A DNA stretch of 64,000 nucleotides from Pycnococcus provasolii (Eukaryota > Chlorophyta > Pseudoscourfieldiophyceae > Pseudoscourfieldiales), in the NCBI GenBank assembly GCA_049487715.1, contig CP150562.1, positions 186,001 to 250,000 of the forward strand. Direction: 5' to 3'. Within the stretch, counting starts at the first letter, position 1. Each line of letters begins with the position of its first letter. Below the pieces are notes generated by a model. The model searched no databases. It worked only from the letters and a program-made list of their open reading frames with translations, and had not been told where the DNA came from. Shown in pieces: positions 12,737-22,551 of the stretch. The translations under genes and the position numbers were made by a program.

Positions 12737-14326
12737 ATGGCGTTCGCACCCGCGAATCGCCTGAAGAATATCAGTGAGCAGCTATTAAGCATACAAGCAT
12801 CCACCGCGGCGTTCAACGCGCGACCGCTGCGACTCGAAGGACTCGGGGCCAAGCAGCAAAACCGTGCAAGGCACGCCGTGAGAAACAGCAGAGGGAGGCA
12901 CGCGCCGAGCAGCGCGTCGGCAATTGGCGCAAACAAACGAACAGCGCTCAACGAACGAGCGGCTTCCGTTGACAGGCCTCTGCCGTACGTGACTCCGGGA
13001 AGAGGGCCGAGCAGTCAGCTTCCGCCCATTCCCACGCAAAAGGCGGCAGCCGCTGCGGGGCCTAGCAATAATGCAGGCGCGCAGTCGCCGGGGAGCGACG
13101 CATTCGAATCCTTGAGCAGCGCTCAGATGTTCGAAATGGCGGAGCGAAAGCGGCACATGGAAAGGGGCGGCGGTGGCCCGGGTGCGCTGCTGCCTCGACA
13201 GGGCATGGGGCTGCCAAGTGTTGACGAGCAGGACGCTAACTACCTGCCGCCGCCGCCGCCGCCCGAGCCTAGCCAAAGGCACGGACTTTTGCCCAGCGTG
13301 CAGGCGGAGGGGCCTTCGTCGAAGCCAAAGGGGTATGCAAGGCGCGGCCTCACGGACAAAGTCGCGTTCAACAACAAAGTGGAGATGGCGGAGGAATTCA
13401 ACCACGCGGTGCGCGTGCTAAAGGACCGCCTCGAGCAGAAGGGCGCGAACGCCATCACGAGCCACTTCAGGACACTAGACCTCGACGGCTCGGGTGCGCT
13501 TGACAGCGACGAGTTCATGAGGGCGATGAACATGCTGAACCTGGGAATCGGCAAGCCCATCCTCGAGGAAATTATGCGCAGCGTCGACGTCGACGGCTCA
13601 GGGAACATCGACTACGCCGAGTTCTGCGACTCGCTCAAGTTCAAGCGCATCACCTTCAAGCAGCTTCCTCCACGAAAGGCTGGCGGCGCGAGGTGGAGGC
13701 AAGGCCCGGACCCAGAGCTGCCATTCGGTGATCCGACGACGAAGCTGCCATTTGGAATCATGAGCGACGCTGTTCGCAACTTGGAAACCTTCGACTCGCG
13801 CATGAATGGCAAGTGGTCGATGCTGGAAAAGTCGTTCCAGAAGTTCGACGTCAACGGAAACGGCGAGGTGGACATTCACGAGTTCAAAAAAGCGCTCAAG
13901 GACCTCAAGGCGCTCAACTTAAGCGAATACGAGATTCAGGACCTGTTCAGGGATGCGGACAAGGATGGCAGCGGTCAAATTTCGTACGACGAGTTTGCCA
14001 AGGCTTTCGGCGGCGGTGGCGCGAACAAGAAGCGCTTCATTCCGGAGTTCCTGAAGCCCAAGGGCAATCGACGAAGTCAGAATGGCCATCCGTGGGAGTG
14101 GGATATCGAGGGCCTGAAGGATTTCAGGGAGAAGAACTCGCGTGCGAAGCATTCTGTGCGTGGACACATGCCCGTTCCAGCTAGCGAATTTTTCCGGCAC
14201 CTCGAGGGTGAGGAAGCAGCCTTAGCAGCGAAGTTGCACCACAACGCGGCGATGAAAAAGTCGCGCGCGCACGGAGGCTACAAATCCATGATAGGACCGG
14301 GCACGCCGATGTCCTCAGCAGCCTGA
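12737..14326 (+). CDS. Four-EF-hand protein with disordered N-terminal region
   Basis: Single exon of 529 residues. Residues 1-200 are low-complexity, basic and Pro/Gly-rich. Two EF-hand pairs follow: loops at about 248-259 (DLDGSGALDSDEF) and 284-295 (DVDGSGNIDYAEF), then 371-382 (DVNGNGEVDIHEF) and 408-419 (DKDGSGQISYDEF). All four keep the acidic or Asn ligands at positions 1, 3 and 5 and Glu at 12, so calcium binding is expected. The pairs are separated by a conserved-looking linker of about 75 residues. The C-terminal 100 residues are basic and unrecognised. The layout resembles EF-hand proteins of flagella and cytoskeleton in protists, but no orthologue can be named. It converges on the gene ending at 14463. 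Confidence 0.85.
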   Translation: MAFAPANRLKNISEQLLSIQASTAAFNARPLRLEGLGAKQQNRARHAVRNSRGRHAPSSASAIGANKRTALNERAASVDRPLPYVTPGRGPSSQLPPIPTQKAAAAAGPSNNAGAQSPGSDAFESLSSAQMFEMAERKRHMERGGGGPGALLPRQGMGLPSVDEQDANYLPPPPPPEPSQRHGLLPSVQAEGPSSKPKGYARRGLTDKVAFNNKVEMAEEFNHAVRVLKDRLEQKGANAITSHFRTLDLDGSGALDSDEFMRAMNMLNLGIGKPILEEIMRSVDVDGSGNIDYAEFCDSLKFKRITFKQLPPRKAGGARWRQGPDPELPFGDPTTKLPFGIMSDAVRNLETFDSRMNGKWSMLEKSFQKFDVNGNGEVDIHEFKKALKDLKALNLSEYEIQDLFRDADKDGSGQISYDEFAKAFGGGGANKKRFIPEFLKPKGNRRSQNGHPWEWDIEGLKDFREKNSRAKHSVRGHMPVPASEFFRHLEGEEAALAAKLHHNAAMKKSRAHGGYKSMIGPGTPMSSAA

Positions 14327-14462
14327 CGACGATCGTGAGAAGCACAAACAAACGAAATGAAGATTGGAAGAGGAGTTTTATTATGCTTTTTGTGTGGGGC
14401 GAATCGTGGGAACGAAAAGCACGGCACTTACAGTGTAAAGCAAATCCTTTTTATTACAGTCA

Positions 14463-17400
14463 TCATTTCTTAACAGCGCCGCCGGATTCGTCAGCGTTCG
14501 AATTCTTCAGGAGCACAAGTGCCTCGTCAGATGCCTCTTCGCGCCGAGACAGTGGGTTTGTCACCCAGCGACTGTCCGGTTTGAGGTCTGGCACGTTTGC
14601 CGCGTTAAATTCCTCAAAGATCATGCGACGCGCAACCACTCCCGTCAATTTGCTGCGTCGTTTGTTGATAACAACGAAAATCTGCAGAATGTAGTGGTAG
14701 CGTTCGTCAACGAGAAGCTCAAACTTTGGCGGCAGGCCCAACCACCGGATGGAGTCGGATTCTTGCCACGTGTACTTTTTCAGATATGTGCGCGAGTCTT
14801 GGTTGATGTCCTCGCCCTCCACAGGCTTCGTTGCGATAAATCGATGGAGGTGATCAATGTTCACCTTCAGATTCACGCGCATGCGCCAGCTCTCGACGCT
14901 GTTTGCCATGTAAGCTGCGTAGCGCATGAGACCGATGAGAAATCCTCCGATAACTGCCCAAACGCTCATGTTGATGGCGAACCACACAAGAGGAACGTTC
15001 ACGATGTAAGGACGCAGAAAGTCCTCCACCCATGTGATCCGATCGCCAATACTCATGTACTGTCCCGTCACGCGGTCGACGACGTCGAAAGCGAGCGATC
15101 CGGCGAAGACGACGTTCATAATCTCCAGAGAAGTGGAGTTTCGCGCACCGGCGCGGAACTGTTTCGTATTGTTTGTGATTGTGTGATTGTTTGTATGATA
15201 AATTTAGTTAGTTGAGAACAGAATGGTTGATGTCATGCGCAATGGGGTGAATCATAATTGGATGTCGACTTACGCAATCCTCCAAGTTCTTGGTATTTGC
15301 CTGAAGCGCTTCTCCCATTCTCAGTCCAATCGCCTCAGAAATGACATTCGCCATCTCGCGGATCGCGTCAAGCTCGTTTTGACTTCCCTGGATCGTTTTC
15401 TCAAAGTCCTTTGCGCGCTGAGTCATCTTTTCGAGGCGATCGGACAGGTCGAGCGCATCGGATAGCGACGCGGACGCCTTGTCACCTTCGATGGGCTCGG
15501 GGACTTCGATCGCCTGTATGGAAGTCAGCAGGTAGTCCTGCAGCTCGCCAAGCATGATGACGTCCTCCGTGCACTCGGACAGCGTTGATCTCACGATGTT
15601 CATGCTCTCCGGATTCTTCTCGTACGTCGCGATGATGTTACGGGTGCGCTTGAGGACATCGGCGAGAATGAAGCAGCGCGCGTACAGGTTTTTCATGAAG
15701 ATGTGACGCGTCTGCAGCTCAGCGTGGGCCATGAGAAATGGCTCGTGGCGTGCGCTATGATCGCCTCCGACGAACACGCCGCCTTTACCAATGATGAGCA
15801 CCTCATCGTCCGTCAGGTCGAAGCTCGAGTATGTATCGCCGAGCACCTGCTTGATCTCGTTCTCGTTTTCACCATTGTCGAGGTACTCCTCCGCGCTCAC
15901 TTTCGGATTAATACTCTCTGCGAAGATTACGGTGAATTTGTCGCGATTGCTCGCATCGTTGAGATACGTGAGGTCAAGGAACTGGCGCTGGTGCGGGCTG
16001 AGTAGATTGTGAATCGCCTTCGTGCTGTCCTCCTGCGCATCGACAATCAGACGGCTGAGCAGGTCGAGGCTCTGATTTGTCGCATCGCGATCTTGGATTC
16101 CCTCCATACGCAGCCCAAAGCTCGTGAATCCTGACTCGTTGAAGTGAATGCCGATGTTCTCCACCTGAATCATGCCTTCCTCGGTGGGAAAGAACACCTC
16201 CGCTTCGAAGTTGCAGTACTGGTCCTCCTCGTAGTCAAGCAAGCTCACACAGCAAAGTCCCTCCGATCGGCCCTTCAGCTGCGTGGCGTCTGGATTTTCG
16301 TCGATGTTCGCCGTGAAGAAGCCGCCCTGCACACGCTCCGAACTGCCCAACTTTTCATTCATCGCCACAATCTGGTTGCCACCCATGGGAATCCACTCAC
16401 AGATGACAACGCGCACGTAGTCGAGCAAAATGTTCTCGTCCAGCTCGTCCTTGATTGCGATCGTCGCGTCCTTGAGTTCGTCCACACGAGAGGAGTTGTT
16501 CGTGAGATCCCAATTCAAATTGCGAAGGTGATTGCAGATGTACGGCGAGCTCACATAGCTAACCGCTTCCACCTCCGTGATCGTGCTGATGCGCCGGAAA
16601 CTGCCATTGCCGCCGTACACGACGAAACCCTCCTCCTCGGCATCCCACTTGATGCTAACGAATTCGGTGGTGAGAAAGTGGGCGTCTTGGTCCATCTTTA
16701 GTTCCGATCCTGCCACGGGCACGTACACAAGCTTCTGCACAGCGCGCTTTGATTCCTCGTCGAGATGCTCCTCTAGGTAGCGAAGGCCGAGCTCCGTCGT
16801 TCGCAGTGCCATGCTGCTCTGATACTTGTCCGTCTGCAGGCGAAGTGCCATCAGGAAACCCTGCTCTCGCAGGTCGTCAACATCGTCGAGGCCTTCCTGG
16901 CTCACGTTGAGGTACATGCGCGTGCCGTCGACTTTGTACGGCTGCGGCGCGTAGTCGTGGTCGAAGACACCCTTGATGATGCCCTCGTAGATGATCACCA
17001 GCAGTGGAAGCATGCGACACCAGCGATTGGAATCCTCACTCATGGAATCATCACGCGTGTACAGACTCAGCAGGTAGAGGATGCGAAGTCGGCTGGGAGA
17101 CATTTCGACATTTTCCGTGTCGCTGTTGCCGCCGCCGCCGCCGCCACCACCACCACCACCCCTGGATTTTTCCTTGTCTTTGTCGCCACCAAAGAGACCC
17201 GCGCCTGCGCCGTGCATCTGCTGCAGCGCAAGGAACTTTTGCTTGGAAACTTCGTCGAGCGGCGGCAGTGGCGAACCGCAGTCTCCGCAGAACGCCTCAT
17301 CTGGCAACCACGGTCCAACACCACAGCCCACGCAGCGCCTGTGCAGTTCCGCAGGCACGACTTGGGCGGGCAGAAGCGTTCCGGGAGCGGCTAACGTGTT

Positions 17401-17982
17401 CGCGTCCAAGCCGGCGGTGATTGCTCCCATCGCCTGAAGCGACAAGCCTCCTGGCGACCCTGCGCGATTCGTATCCTCCACCACAGGGCGCGGTCCGTCG
17501 AACCAGGCCGGCGCGGCGGCTGTGGCGGCGGCGGTTGCGTCCATACGATCGGAGCCAGCAAAGGTGGCTGCCATGTTGAACGCTTCCTGGTCGGCGACTA
17601 CAGACCCTCTTCGGTCACGTAGCTTGACTGGCGTCGCGGACTCGCACACTGGCTGTGCGCCTCGCGGCGTCGACGTTTTTTGCGTTGTGACCCACCTGCG
17701 CGGCGTGACTGCCCCTCCAAACGGGTCTTCGTCCGGTGCACCTGGTATGGCTGAGAGTGCGACGGCGTTATCCGGCGGTCTGGTGATTTGTTTGCTATTT
17801 CTGAGTTGTTGTCCCGGTCTTCGCGGCCTTGCTCCTGCCCCTGACGCCGCGGTTTGCGGGTACGAGGAGGAGTGTACCGCGTGTAAAGTTCTACCCGCTT
17901 TCCGAGAAGAAGCTGTGTTGTCCGAGCGTCGTGCACGCTGGTAGATAGAAGAGGAGGAGGAGGAAGAAGCGGCCGCGGCCAT
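14463..17982 (-). CDS. Zinc-ribbon, long-helix membrane protein of unknown function (2 exons)
   Basis: CDS is complement(join(14463..15122,15274..17982)), about 1,122 residues. The N-terminal 200 residues are disordered. A zinc ribbon follows near 215-237 (CVGCG then CGDCG), then about 500 residues of globular sequence I do not recognise, a long predicted helical region (about 740-900), and after the intron two hydrophobic segments (NVVFAGSLAFDVV and VWFAINMSVWAVIGGFLIGL). Long stalk helices leading into a C-terminal pair of membrane segments recall CorA-like topology, but no GMN motif is present. The intron has donor GTAAGT and acceptor CTGGAG. The start is uncertain: just upstream in another frame lies a protein-like segment beginning MNPFEMSSFKAFGHDYND (ATG at 18117-18119), so the true N-terminus may be joined by an undetected indel. 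Confidence 0.65.
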
Positions 17983-18281
17983 ATTGTCAGGCGAGTCGTG
18001 TTGTTCTTCTTCTCCCCTGAAGCTCCCCCTGAAGAGAGGGAGTTGCGCACGGACCGGCCGAACATGTCGTTGTAGTCGTGCCCAAAGGCCTTAAACGAAG
18101 ACATTTCAAACGGGTTCAATGGCGAGTCAAGGGGACGCCTAAACCTTTACCCGGTAGGCGAAAGAGGGGAAGGAAGGGCAAGACTTGACGCTGCAAGACG
18201 CTCCCAGAGGGGAGTGTGGGCTCGCTGGTTGAGTGGAATGTTGGAGGAGTGAGTGGTTGGCCACTTAAAAGTTAAAATCAC

Positions 18282-18307
18282 CTCTCTCTCTCTCTCTCTC
18301 TCTCTCT
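18282..18307. repeat. CT microsatellite
   Basis: Thirteen CT units on the forward strand, in the divergent promoter region. Confidence 0.9.
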
Positions 18308-18680
18308 GCCCTGATGCCTACAGTATTGCCTGAGTCAACCTGCTCAGCAGAGTCTCCTAACTTCAGGCGGGACACTTTTGGATGGTGGGGGACTGGATGG
18401 TGGGACGGGAGCTCCGGCCTCCGGGTGGGAAGACACATTTACACACAGGATGATGTGTTTGAAATCACCCGAACGGGACCCGACCGAAGAAGGGGACGCA
18501 GCACCCGCTGGCCGCGGCCTTCTCAGCGGCTCAGCCCCTCAGCAGTCAGCCCCCACGCGCACCACCTTCACCTCAGGTCAGGCCAGGTGGTCCGAATGCC
18601 CTTATTCCCAGCCCTTCCCTCAGCCCTTACCCCCTGACGGTTTCTCGTAGATTATTCGGGGTTCCATTCGCATCTCCCCG

Positions 18681-18711
18681 GGTTAGGGTTCGGGTTAGGG
18701 TTGGGTTCGGG
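18681..18711 (+). promoter_or_regulatory. Telomere-like GGGTTAGGG cluster upstream of glyoxalase gene
   Basis: Degenerate units GGTTAGGGTTCGGGTTAGGG and onwards, about 250 bp before the ATG at 18959. ATTCGGGGTT lies just upstream (18654-18663); the same decamer recurs beside two other TTAGGG arrays in this window. Confidence 0.5.
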
Positions 18712-18958
18712 TCCCGCTCTCCGCCCCTGCCACTGCGCCGTCCCTCCCCACTGGCACTTAATTGCCGACTTGTGTCGTCGCGTCTCTCCTACCTACATGC
18801 GCGCCATTGGGAGCGCAACAGCATCATTGTCGTGCACCGCCGTTAACCGGGTCCTACTTCAAGATACGCTCTTGTTGCTTTCAGAGTAGTGTAGTAGTGC
18901 GCCCTCCTTCCAGGGCTTCTCACATCACAGTCACAGGCGTCGTCTCTCAACAACAGTC

Positions 18959-20005
18959 ATGTCAGCATCACAGTCGCAATCGCTCGCGTCCTCATCAGCA
19001 GAGGCGTACGATCGTCTTTCTCAGCTTCGTCCGTCGTTTCAGCAAACCATGCTCAGAATCAAAAATCCAACAGCTTCCTTGAAGTTCTACACCGAAGTCA
19101 TGGGCATGACACACGTTGACACTTACGACTTCAACGATATGGGCTTCTCACTGTACTTCCTACAGAGCTTCGACGAAGGTGCGAAGCCAGCGCTTGAACC
19201 AGGCTCAGTCGACGCGCACAAGCACCTATGGAGCACACAAGGAACCGTGCTTGAGCTCACGCACAACCACGAAGACAGCGGGGAAGTCTACCACGCCGGA
19301 AACGAAGAAGGTGACGGATTCGGACATATCGCTTTCAACTGTGACGACGTGTATGCGAGCTGTAAGCGCTTGGAAGAACAAGGAGTGACCTTCAAGAAGA
19401 AGCCGGACGAAGGACGCATGAAAGGCTTGGCATTCGCGTACGATCCGGACGGGTACTGGGTGGAAATCGTGCCGCGCTCGGACAAGAGCGAAATCAAGCA
19501 GGAGTTCAACCTGTCGCAGACCATGATGCGCATCAAGGATCCCGCGCGATCATTGCCGTTCTACCGCGATGGCATGGGCATGACGCTTGTGCGTGAGTCG
19601 CACTATCCAGAGGCAAATTTCAGCAATTACTTTCTTGCCACGCTGCCTCCTGGCACTCCACCCCCAACACACGATCCACAGGATCGTGACGCGTCGAAAG
19701 GCTACGTTGGCGCGCTGCACGGACCTGTGCTCGAATTAACACACAATCACGGCACAGAAAATGACCCGGACTTCAAGCACAAGAACGGAAATGAACAAGG
19801 CAAGCGTGGCTTCGGTCACATCGGATTTTTGGTGGACGATGTGGATGAGGCGTGCGCCGCAATCGAGGCGGCTGGTAGTGAGCTCGCGAAGCGTCCGGAG
19901 GGGGGTAAGATGCAGGGCCTAGCGTTTGCGCTCGATCCGGACGGCTACATGGTCGAGATCGTCAAACGTGGCGGATACGGCGACGCCTTTCAGCCGTACA
20001 AGTGA
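18959..20005 (+). CDS. GLO1: Lactoylglutathione lyase (glyoxalase I), two fused domains
   Basis: Single exon, 348 residues. It converts the hemithioacetal of methylglyoxal and glutathione to S-lactoylglutathione. Two glyoxalase domains are fused in tandem, as in plant, algal and yeast-type enzymes. Each keeps the four metal ligands: Gln in FQQTMLRIK and SQTMMRIKDP, Glu in VLELTHNH (both domains), His in GFGHIAF and GFGHIGF, and Glu in YWVEIVPR and YMVEIVKR. No targeting peptide is evident, so it is probably cytosolic. The second domain has a longer insertion (about residues 222-245). Both active sites look intact, unlike some fused enzymes in which one is dead. The gene is convergent with the one ending at 20136, with a dispersed 3' element about 20 bp after the stop. 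Confidence 0.95.
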   Translation: MSASQSQSLASSSAEAYDRLSQLRPSFQQTMLRIKNPTASLKFYTEVMGMTHVDTYDFNDMGFSLYFLQSFDEGAKPALEPGSVDAHKHLWSTQGTVLELTHNHEDSGEVYHAGNEEGDGFGHIAFNCDDVYASCKRLEEQGVTFKKKPDEGRMKGLAFAYDPDGYWVEIVPRSDKSEIKQEFNLSQTMMRIKDPARSLPFYRDGMGMTLVRESHYPEANFSNYFLATLPPGTPPPTHDPQDRDASKGYVGALHGPVLELTHNHGTENDPDFKHKNGNEQGKRGFGHIGFLVDDVDEACAAIEAAGSELAKRPEGGKMQGLAFALDPDGYMVEIVKRGGYGDAFQPYK

Positions 20006-20024
20006 TTGAATGATATGATCGGAA

Positions 20025-20120
20025 CCTGAGATCCCTCATTCAGTAATGAAGTGTGCTTTACTCTGTCCAACGGTCGTCCATTCACACCATTCAATTTCAC
20101 CATTCAGCCCATTCACCAGT
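20025..20120 (+). repeat. Dispersed 3' element, copy B
   Basis: The longest copy. It shares ACCTGAGATCCCT and TTCAGTAATG with copy A, and GTCCAACGGTCGTCCATT plus the CACCATTCA repeats with copy C. It begins about 20 bp after the glyoxalase stop, in sense orientation, in a convergent gene pair. Confidence 0.8.
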
Positions 20121-20135
20121 TGTGCGCCGTCGATT

Positions 20136-22079
20136 TCACATACAGTACACAGTGAAGTCATCGCTGAATCCTTCTCCCTTACAGCCACTCATGAGATAGC
20201 AGTCATTGTCGTCGGCATCATGCATGAAGTGCGTGCAAGTCTTGTCATTATCGCACTTCTTCTTGCATTCATCGAGCGTGCAGGGCGTTGCTGCATCACC
20301 ATTCACACGAGCGGCGTCACCGTCGCAAACAAGCTTGCTGTCGTTCATTTCAAGCGAGCACATACGCTGCGGACATCCGCCTTCCGACATGTCCTTCTTG
20401 CACTCGCGATTCGTCATCACGTACAGCGTGTAATCAGGCTCGTCAGTTTCGCCCACGCACGACTCGAAGACGTAGCACTCTTTCTCAGCCTCGTCGTACG
20501 CGTATGTAGAGCACTTGAATGCCGCGTGGTTGGTACACTTCTGCTTGCACTCTTCAAGCGAGCACTGCGTGTCCGGCGAATCGTCGGTGCACACCTTTTC
20601 TGAATTAGAAAGCGCCTTGTCGCAGCGTCGTTGCGGGCATCCGCCCTCCTCGATTGTCATGTCGCACCCTTTTCGCATAACGTACAGCGTGTAATCAGGC
20701 TCGTCAGTTTCGCCCACGCACGACTCGAAGACGTAGCACTCTTTCTCAGCCTCGTCGTACGCGTATGTAGAGCACTTGAATGCCGCGTGGTTGGTACACT
20801 TCTGCTTGCACTCTTCAAGCGAGCACTGCGTGTCCGGCGAATCGTCGGTGCACACCTTTTCTGAATTAGAAAGCGCCTTGTCGCAGCGTCGTTGCGGGCA
20901 TCCGCCCTCCTCGATTGTCATGTCGCATCCTACCGTAGCAGCAAGATCTGGACAACTAAATACAGCACCCTCCGTCGAATTGAGTTTTTTGTCGCAGTCA
21001 ACATCCGCCTCAAAGATGAGCAATTCCGTAGGCTCACCACCAACAAGCATGCGCACCTTCTTGCCATCCTCGGAGGCGGTGGTGAACGCTATCGCCTCTG
21101 GCTGCTTCATACCACATATCGCCCCGGCATATTGCTCTATGATCTTGACGTTGTTTCGATCCGATATGTCGAGACGTGTGATTTGTTTGGGTGCCTTGGA
21201 GAGCACAAACACCTCTGCCGGCTCTGCGGCGTCACCACCAGCGGCGGTAATGTCGGAGAGAGCGTCTATTCCTAATGTGTTCGCAGTGTCGACGAGCTTC
21301 TGAGGAGTAGTCACAACTCCCCTGCTAGCAGCAACAAACCACAATGCAGCCGGTTTCTGTTCCTGGACGACAAAGAGGCCTTCACCTGGAACATTCGCGA
21401 CGCCCTCAAAGCCTAGATTTGCCATCGCTGGCGGATCGATCGCCGTCGTCATGACGCTCGACGAAGTGATTCCACCACCACCATGCTGTAGCGTTACCAT
21501 GTGCACCTTGCTCGGATTTTCGTCGGTGATTGCAAATTCATGCCCTGCCTTGTTAACTCCCAAGTACGCGATGCCCTCAGGATCGGCGACGATGTTGGTC
21601 AGGTTCCACTCCGCAATCTTCTCGATTTTCCCGTTTTCCGATGAGATGGTAAACTGGAATGCCGCCTTCTCACCATTGTTGAGCGCGAAGAGCGTACTGC
21701 CCGAACTTGTCGCAGCCAAGGATGAGAAATCTGACCGTACGACATCAATTTGCATACGCGCGACAGGTGCGTCTCCAAAGCAAGCGAGAGGAGGGACTTT
21801 GCGGGCGATTTGATGAGCAGACACCACCACCACCTGTCCTCCATCAAGCATCATAAAAGCCGTCATCGTCGTCGTCGTCGTGATGAGTAGTAGCAGTCCG
21901 AGGAGGAGTCGTGGTAACGCCAACAAGCCGGCGGCCATCATCATCTTCACGGCGGACGTGTTCACGGGCGACATCATCATCATCATCATCATCATGAGTG
22001 GTATTTCTTCTTGCTTGAAATTTGAAATGAAGAGTGAAGACAAGAAGAAGTGTTGTTGTGAAGCACTCAAGCAGCACAA
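20136..22079 (-). CDS. Secreted beta-propeller-like protein with three Cys-rich C-terminal repeats
   Basis: Up to 647 residues. A hydrophobic segment (MMMAAGLLALPRLLLGLLLL) looks like a signal peptide or anchor; several ATGs precede it, including a run of eight Met codons from a CAT repeat (21976-21999), so the start is uncertain. Residues about 105-380 resemble SdiA-regulated/phytase-like propellers (NIVADPEGIAYLG, FEGVANVPGEGLFVVQEQ). Three Cys-rich modules of about 85 residues end the protein, each starting with EGGCPQR and holding the pattern CTLDECKKKC or CSLEECKQKC, like PAN/apple-type or other protist surface repeats. The first two modules are identical over about 250 bp of DNA; the third is diverged. 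Extracellular recognition or adhesion is inferred. Substrate unknown. Confidence 0.7.
   Translation of the reverse strand: MCCLSASQQHFFLSSLFISNFKQEEIPLMMMMMMMMSPVNTSAVKMMMAAGLLALPRLLLGLLLLITTTTTMTAFMMLDGGQVVVVSAHQIARKVPPLACFGDAPVARMQIDVVRSDFSSLAATSSGSTLFALNNGEKAAFQFTISSENGKIEKIAEWNLTNIVADPEGIAYLGVNKAGHEFAITDENPSKVHMVTLQHGGGGITSSSVMTTAIDPPAMANLGFEGVANVPGEGLFVVQEQKPAALWFVAASRGVVTTPQKLVDTANTLGIDALSDITAAGGDAAEPAEVFVLSKAPKQITRLDISDRNNVKIIEQYAGAICGMKQPEAIAFTTASEDGKKVRMLVGGEPTELLIFEADVDCDKKLNSTEGAVFSCPDLAATVGCDMTIEEGGCPQRRCDKALSNSEKVCTDDSPDTQCSLEECKQKCTNHAAFKCSTYAYDEAEKECYVFESCVGETDEPDYTLYVMRKGCDMTIEEGGCPQRRCDKALSNSEKVCTDDSPDTQCSLEECKQKCTNHAAFKCSTYAYDEAEKECYVFESCVGETDEPDYTLYVMTNRECKKDMSEGGCPQRMCSLEMNDSKLVCDGDAARVNGDAATPCTLDECKKKCDNDKTCTHFMHDADDNDCYLMSGCKGEGFSDDFTVYCM
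20419..20668 (-). repeat. Intragenic tandem duplication, unit 2
   Basis: Encodes the second Cys-rich module of the gene at 20136-22079. The DNA is apparently identical to 20680-20929 (offset 261 bp, 87 codons), so the duplication is recent or homogenised by gene conversion. Confidence 0.9.
20680..20929 (-). repeat. Intragenic tandem duplication, unit 1
   Basis: Partner of 20419-20668. Differences appear only at the junctions. Confidence 0.9.
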
Positions 22080-22551
22080 ACAATAACAATAATAACAAAA
22101 TGGAACGTGAAAACGAGTTCTACACGTTCTACTACTGTATTAATTTGACACTCAAGTTGCTTGAAAGATTCGCCGACAGACGGGTAAAATCATCACTTAA
22201 AAATCACTTAAAAAAAGGTGCTCTTCTCGCGACCCAGTACCCACCCTTATGAGGGAGAGATTCGCCGATTCGGTTAAGGTTCAGTTTGAGCATCTGGAAT
22301 CAAAAAAGTCTTGAAAAACAAAACAGCATCCATCTGTCCATTAAGCCCCTTCGAACGAACTGAATTCCCAAAATAAATTCCAATTCGTGATTAGGGTTAG
22401 GGTTAGGGTTAGGGTTAGGGGATGAAAGGGGATGAGTTAAGGTAGGGTTAGTGATTCGGGGTTCCGACGTCAATTTCAATGTTCTTCTTCTCGTCACATT
22501 CTTCTCCGCCCCCCTCATCTTTTCTCTCGCGAGTCTCGTAGCTGAAGCTCT
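22080..22551. other. Divergent intergenic region with TTAGGG array
   Basis: Shared 5' flank of two divergent genes. It contains five perfect TTAGGG units (22391-22420) and a following ATTCGGGGTT motif near 22453. No gene seen. Confidence 0.6.
22391..22420 (+). promoter_or_regulatory. Five perfect TTAGGG repeats upstream of OMS1-like gene
   Basis: An interstitial telomere-type array ending 132 bp before the ATG at 22552. Equivalent arrays lie before three other forward genes in this window. It could be a telo-box-like binding site or a scar of telomere-repeat insertion. Confidence 0.6.

Larger units (their letters stand above)
17983..18958. other. Divergent intergenic region with CT repeat and telomere-like motif
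   Basis: It separates divergently transcribed genes and so should hold two promoters. Visible: a CT dinucleotide run (18282-18307) and a degenerate TTAGGG cluster (18681-18711). A coding-like segment in the reverse strand near 18010-18119 may belong to the gene at 14463-17982. Confidence 0.6.

Noticed and set aside
13919-14200. Reverse frame inside the four-EF-hand gene
   Set aside because: Lies entirely within strong EF-hand coding sequence; shadow frame.
22000-22100. Upstream ATG at 22077-22079 as the certain start of the propeller gene
   Set aside because: Several downstream in-frame ATGs fit a signal peptide better, so the exact start is left open.
22391-22420. TTAGGG array as a true chromosome end
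   Set aside because: It is flanked on both sides by genes and only five units long, so it is interstitial.
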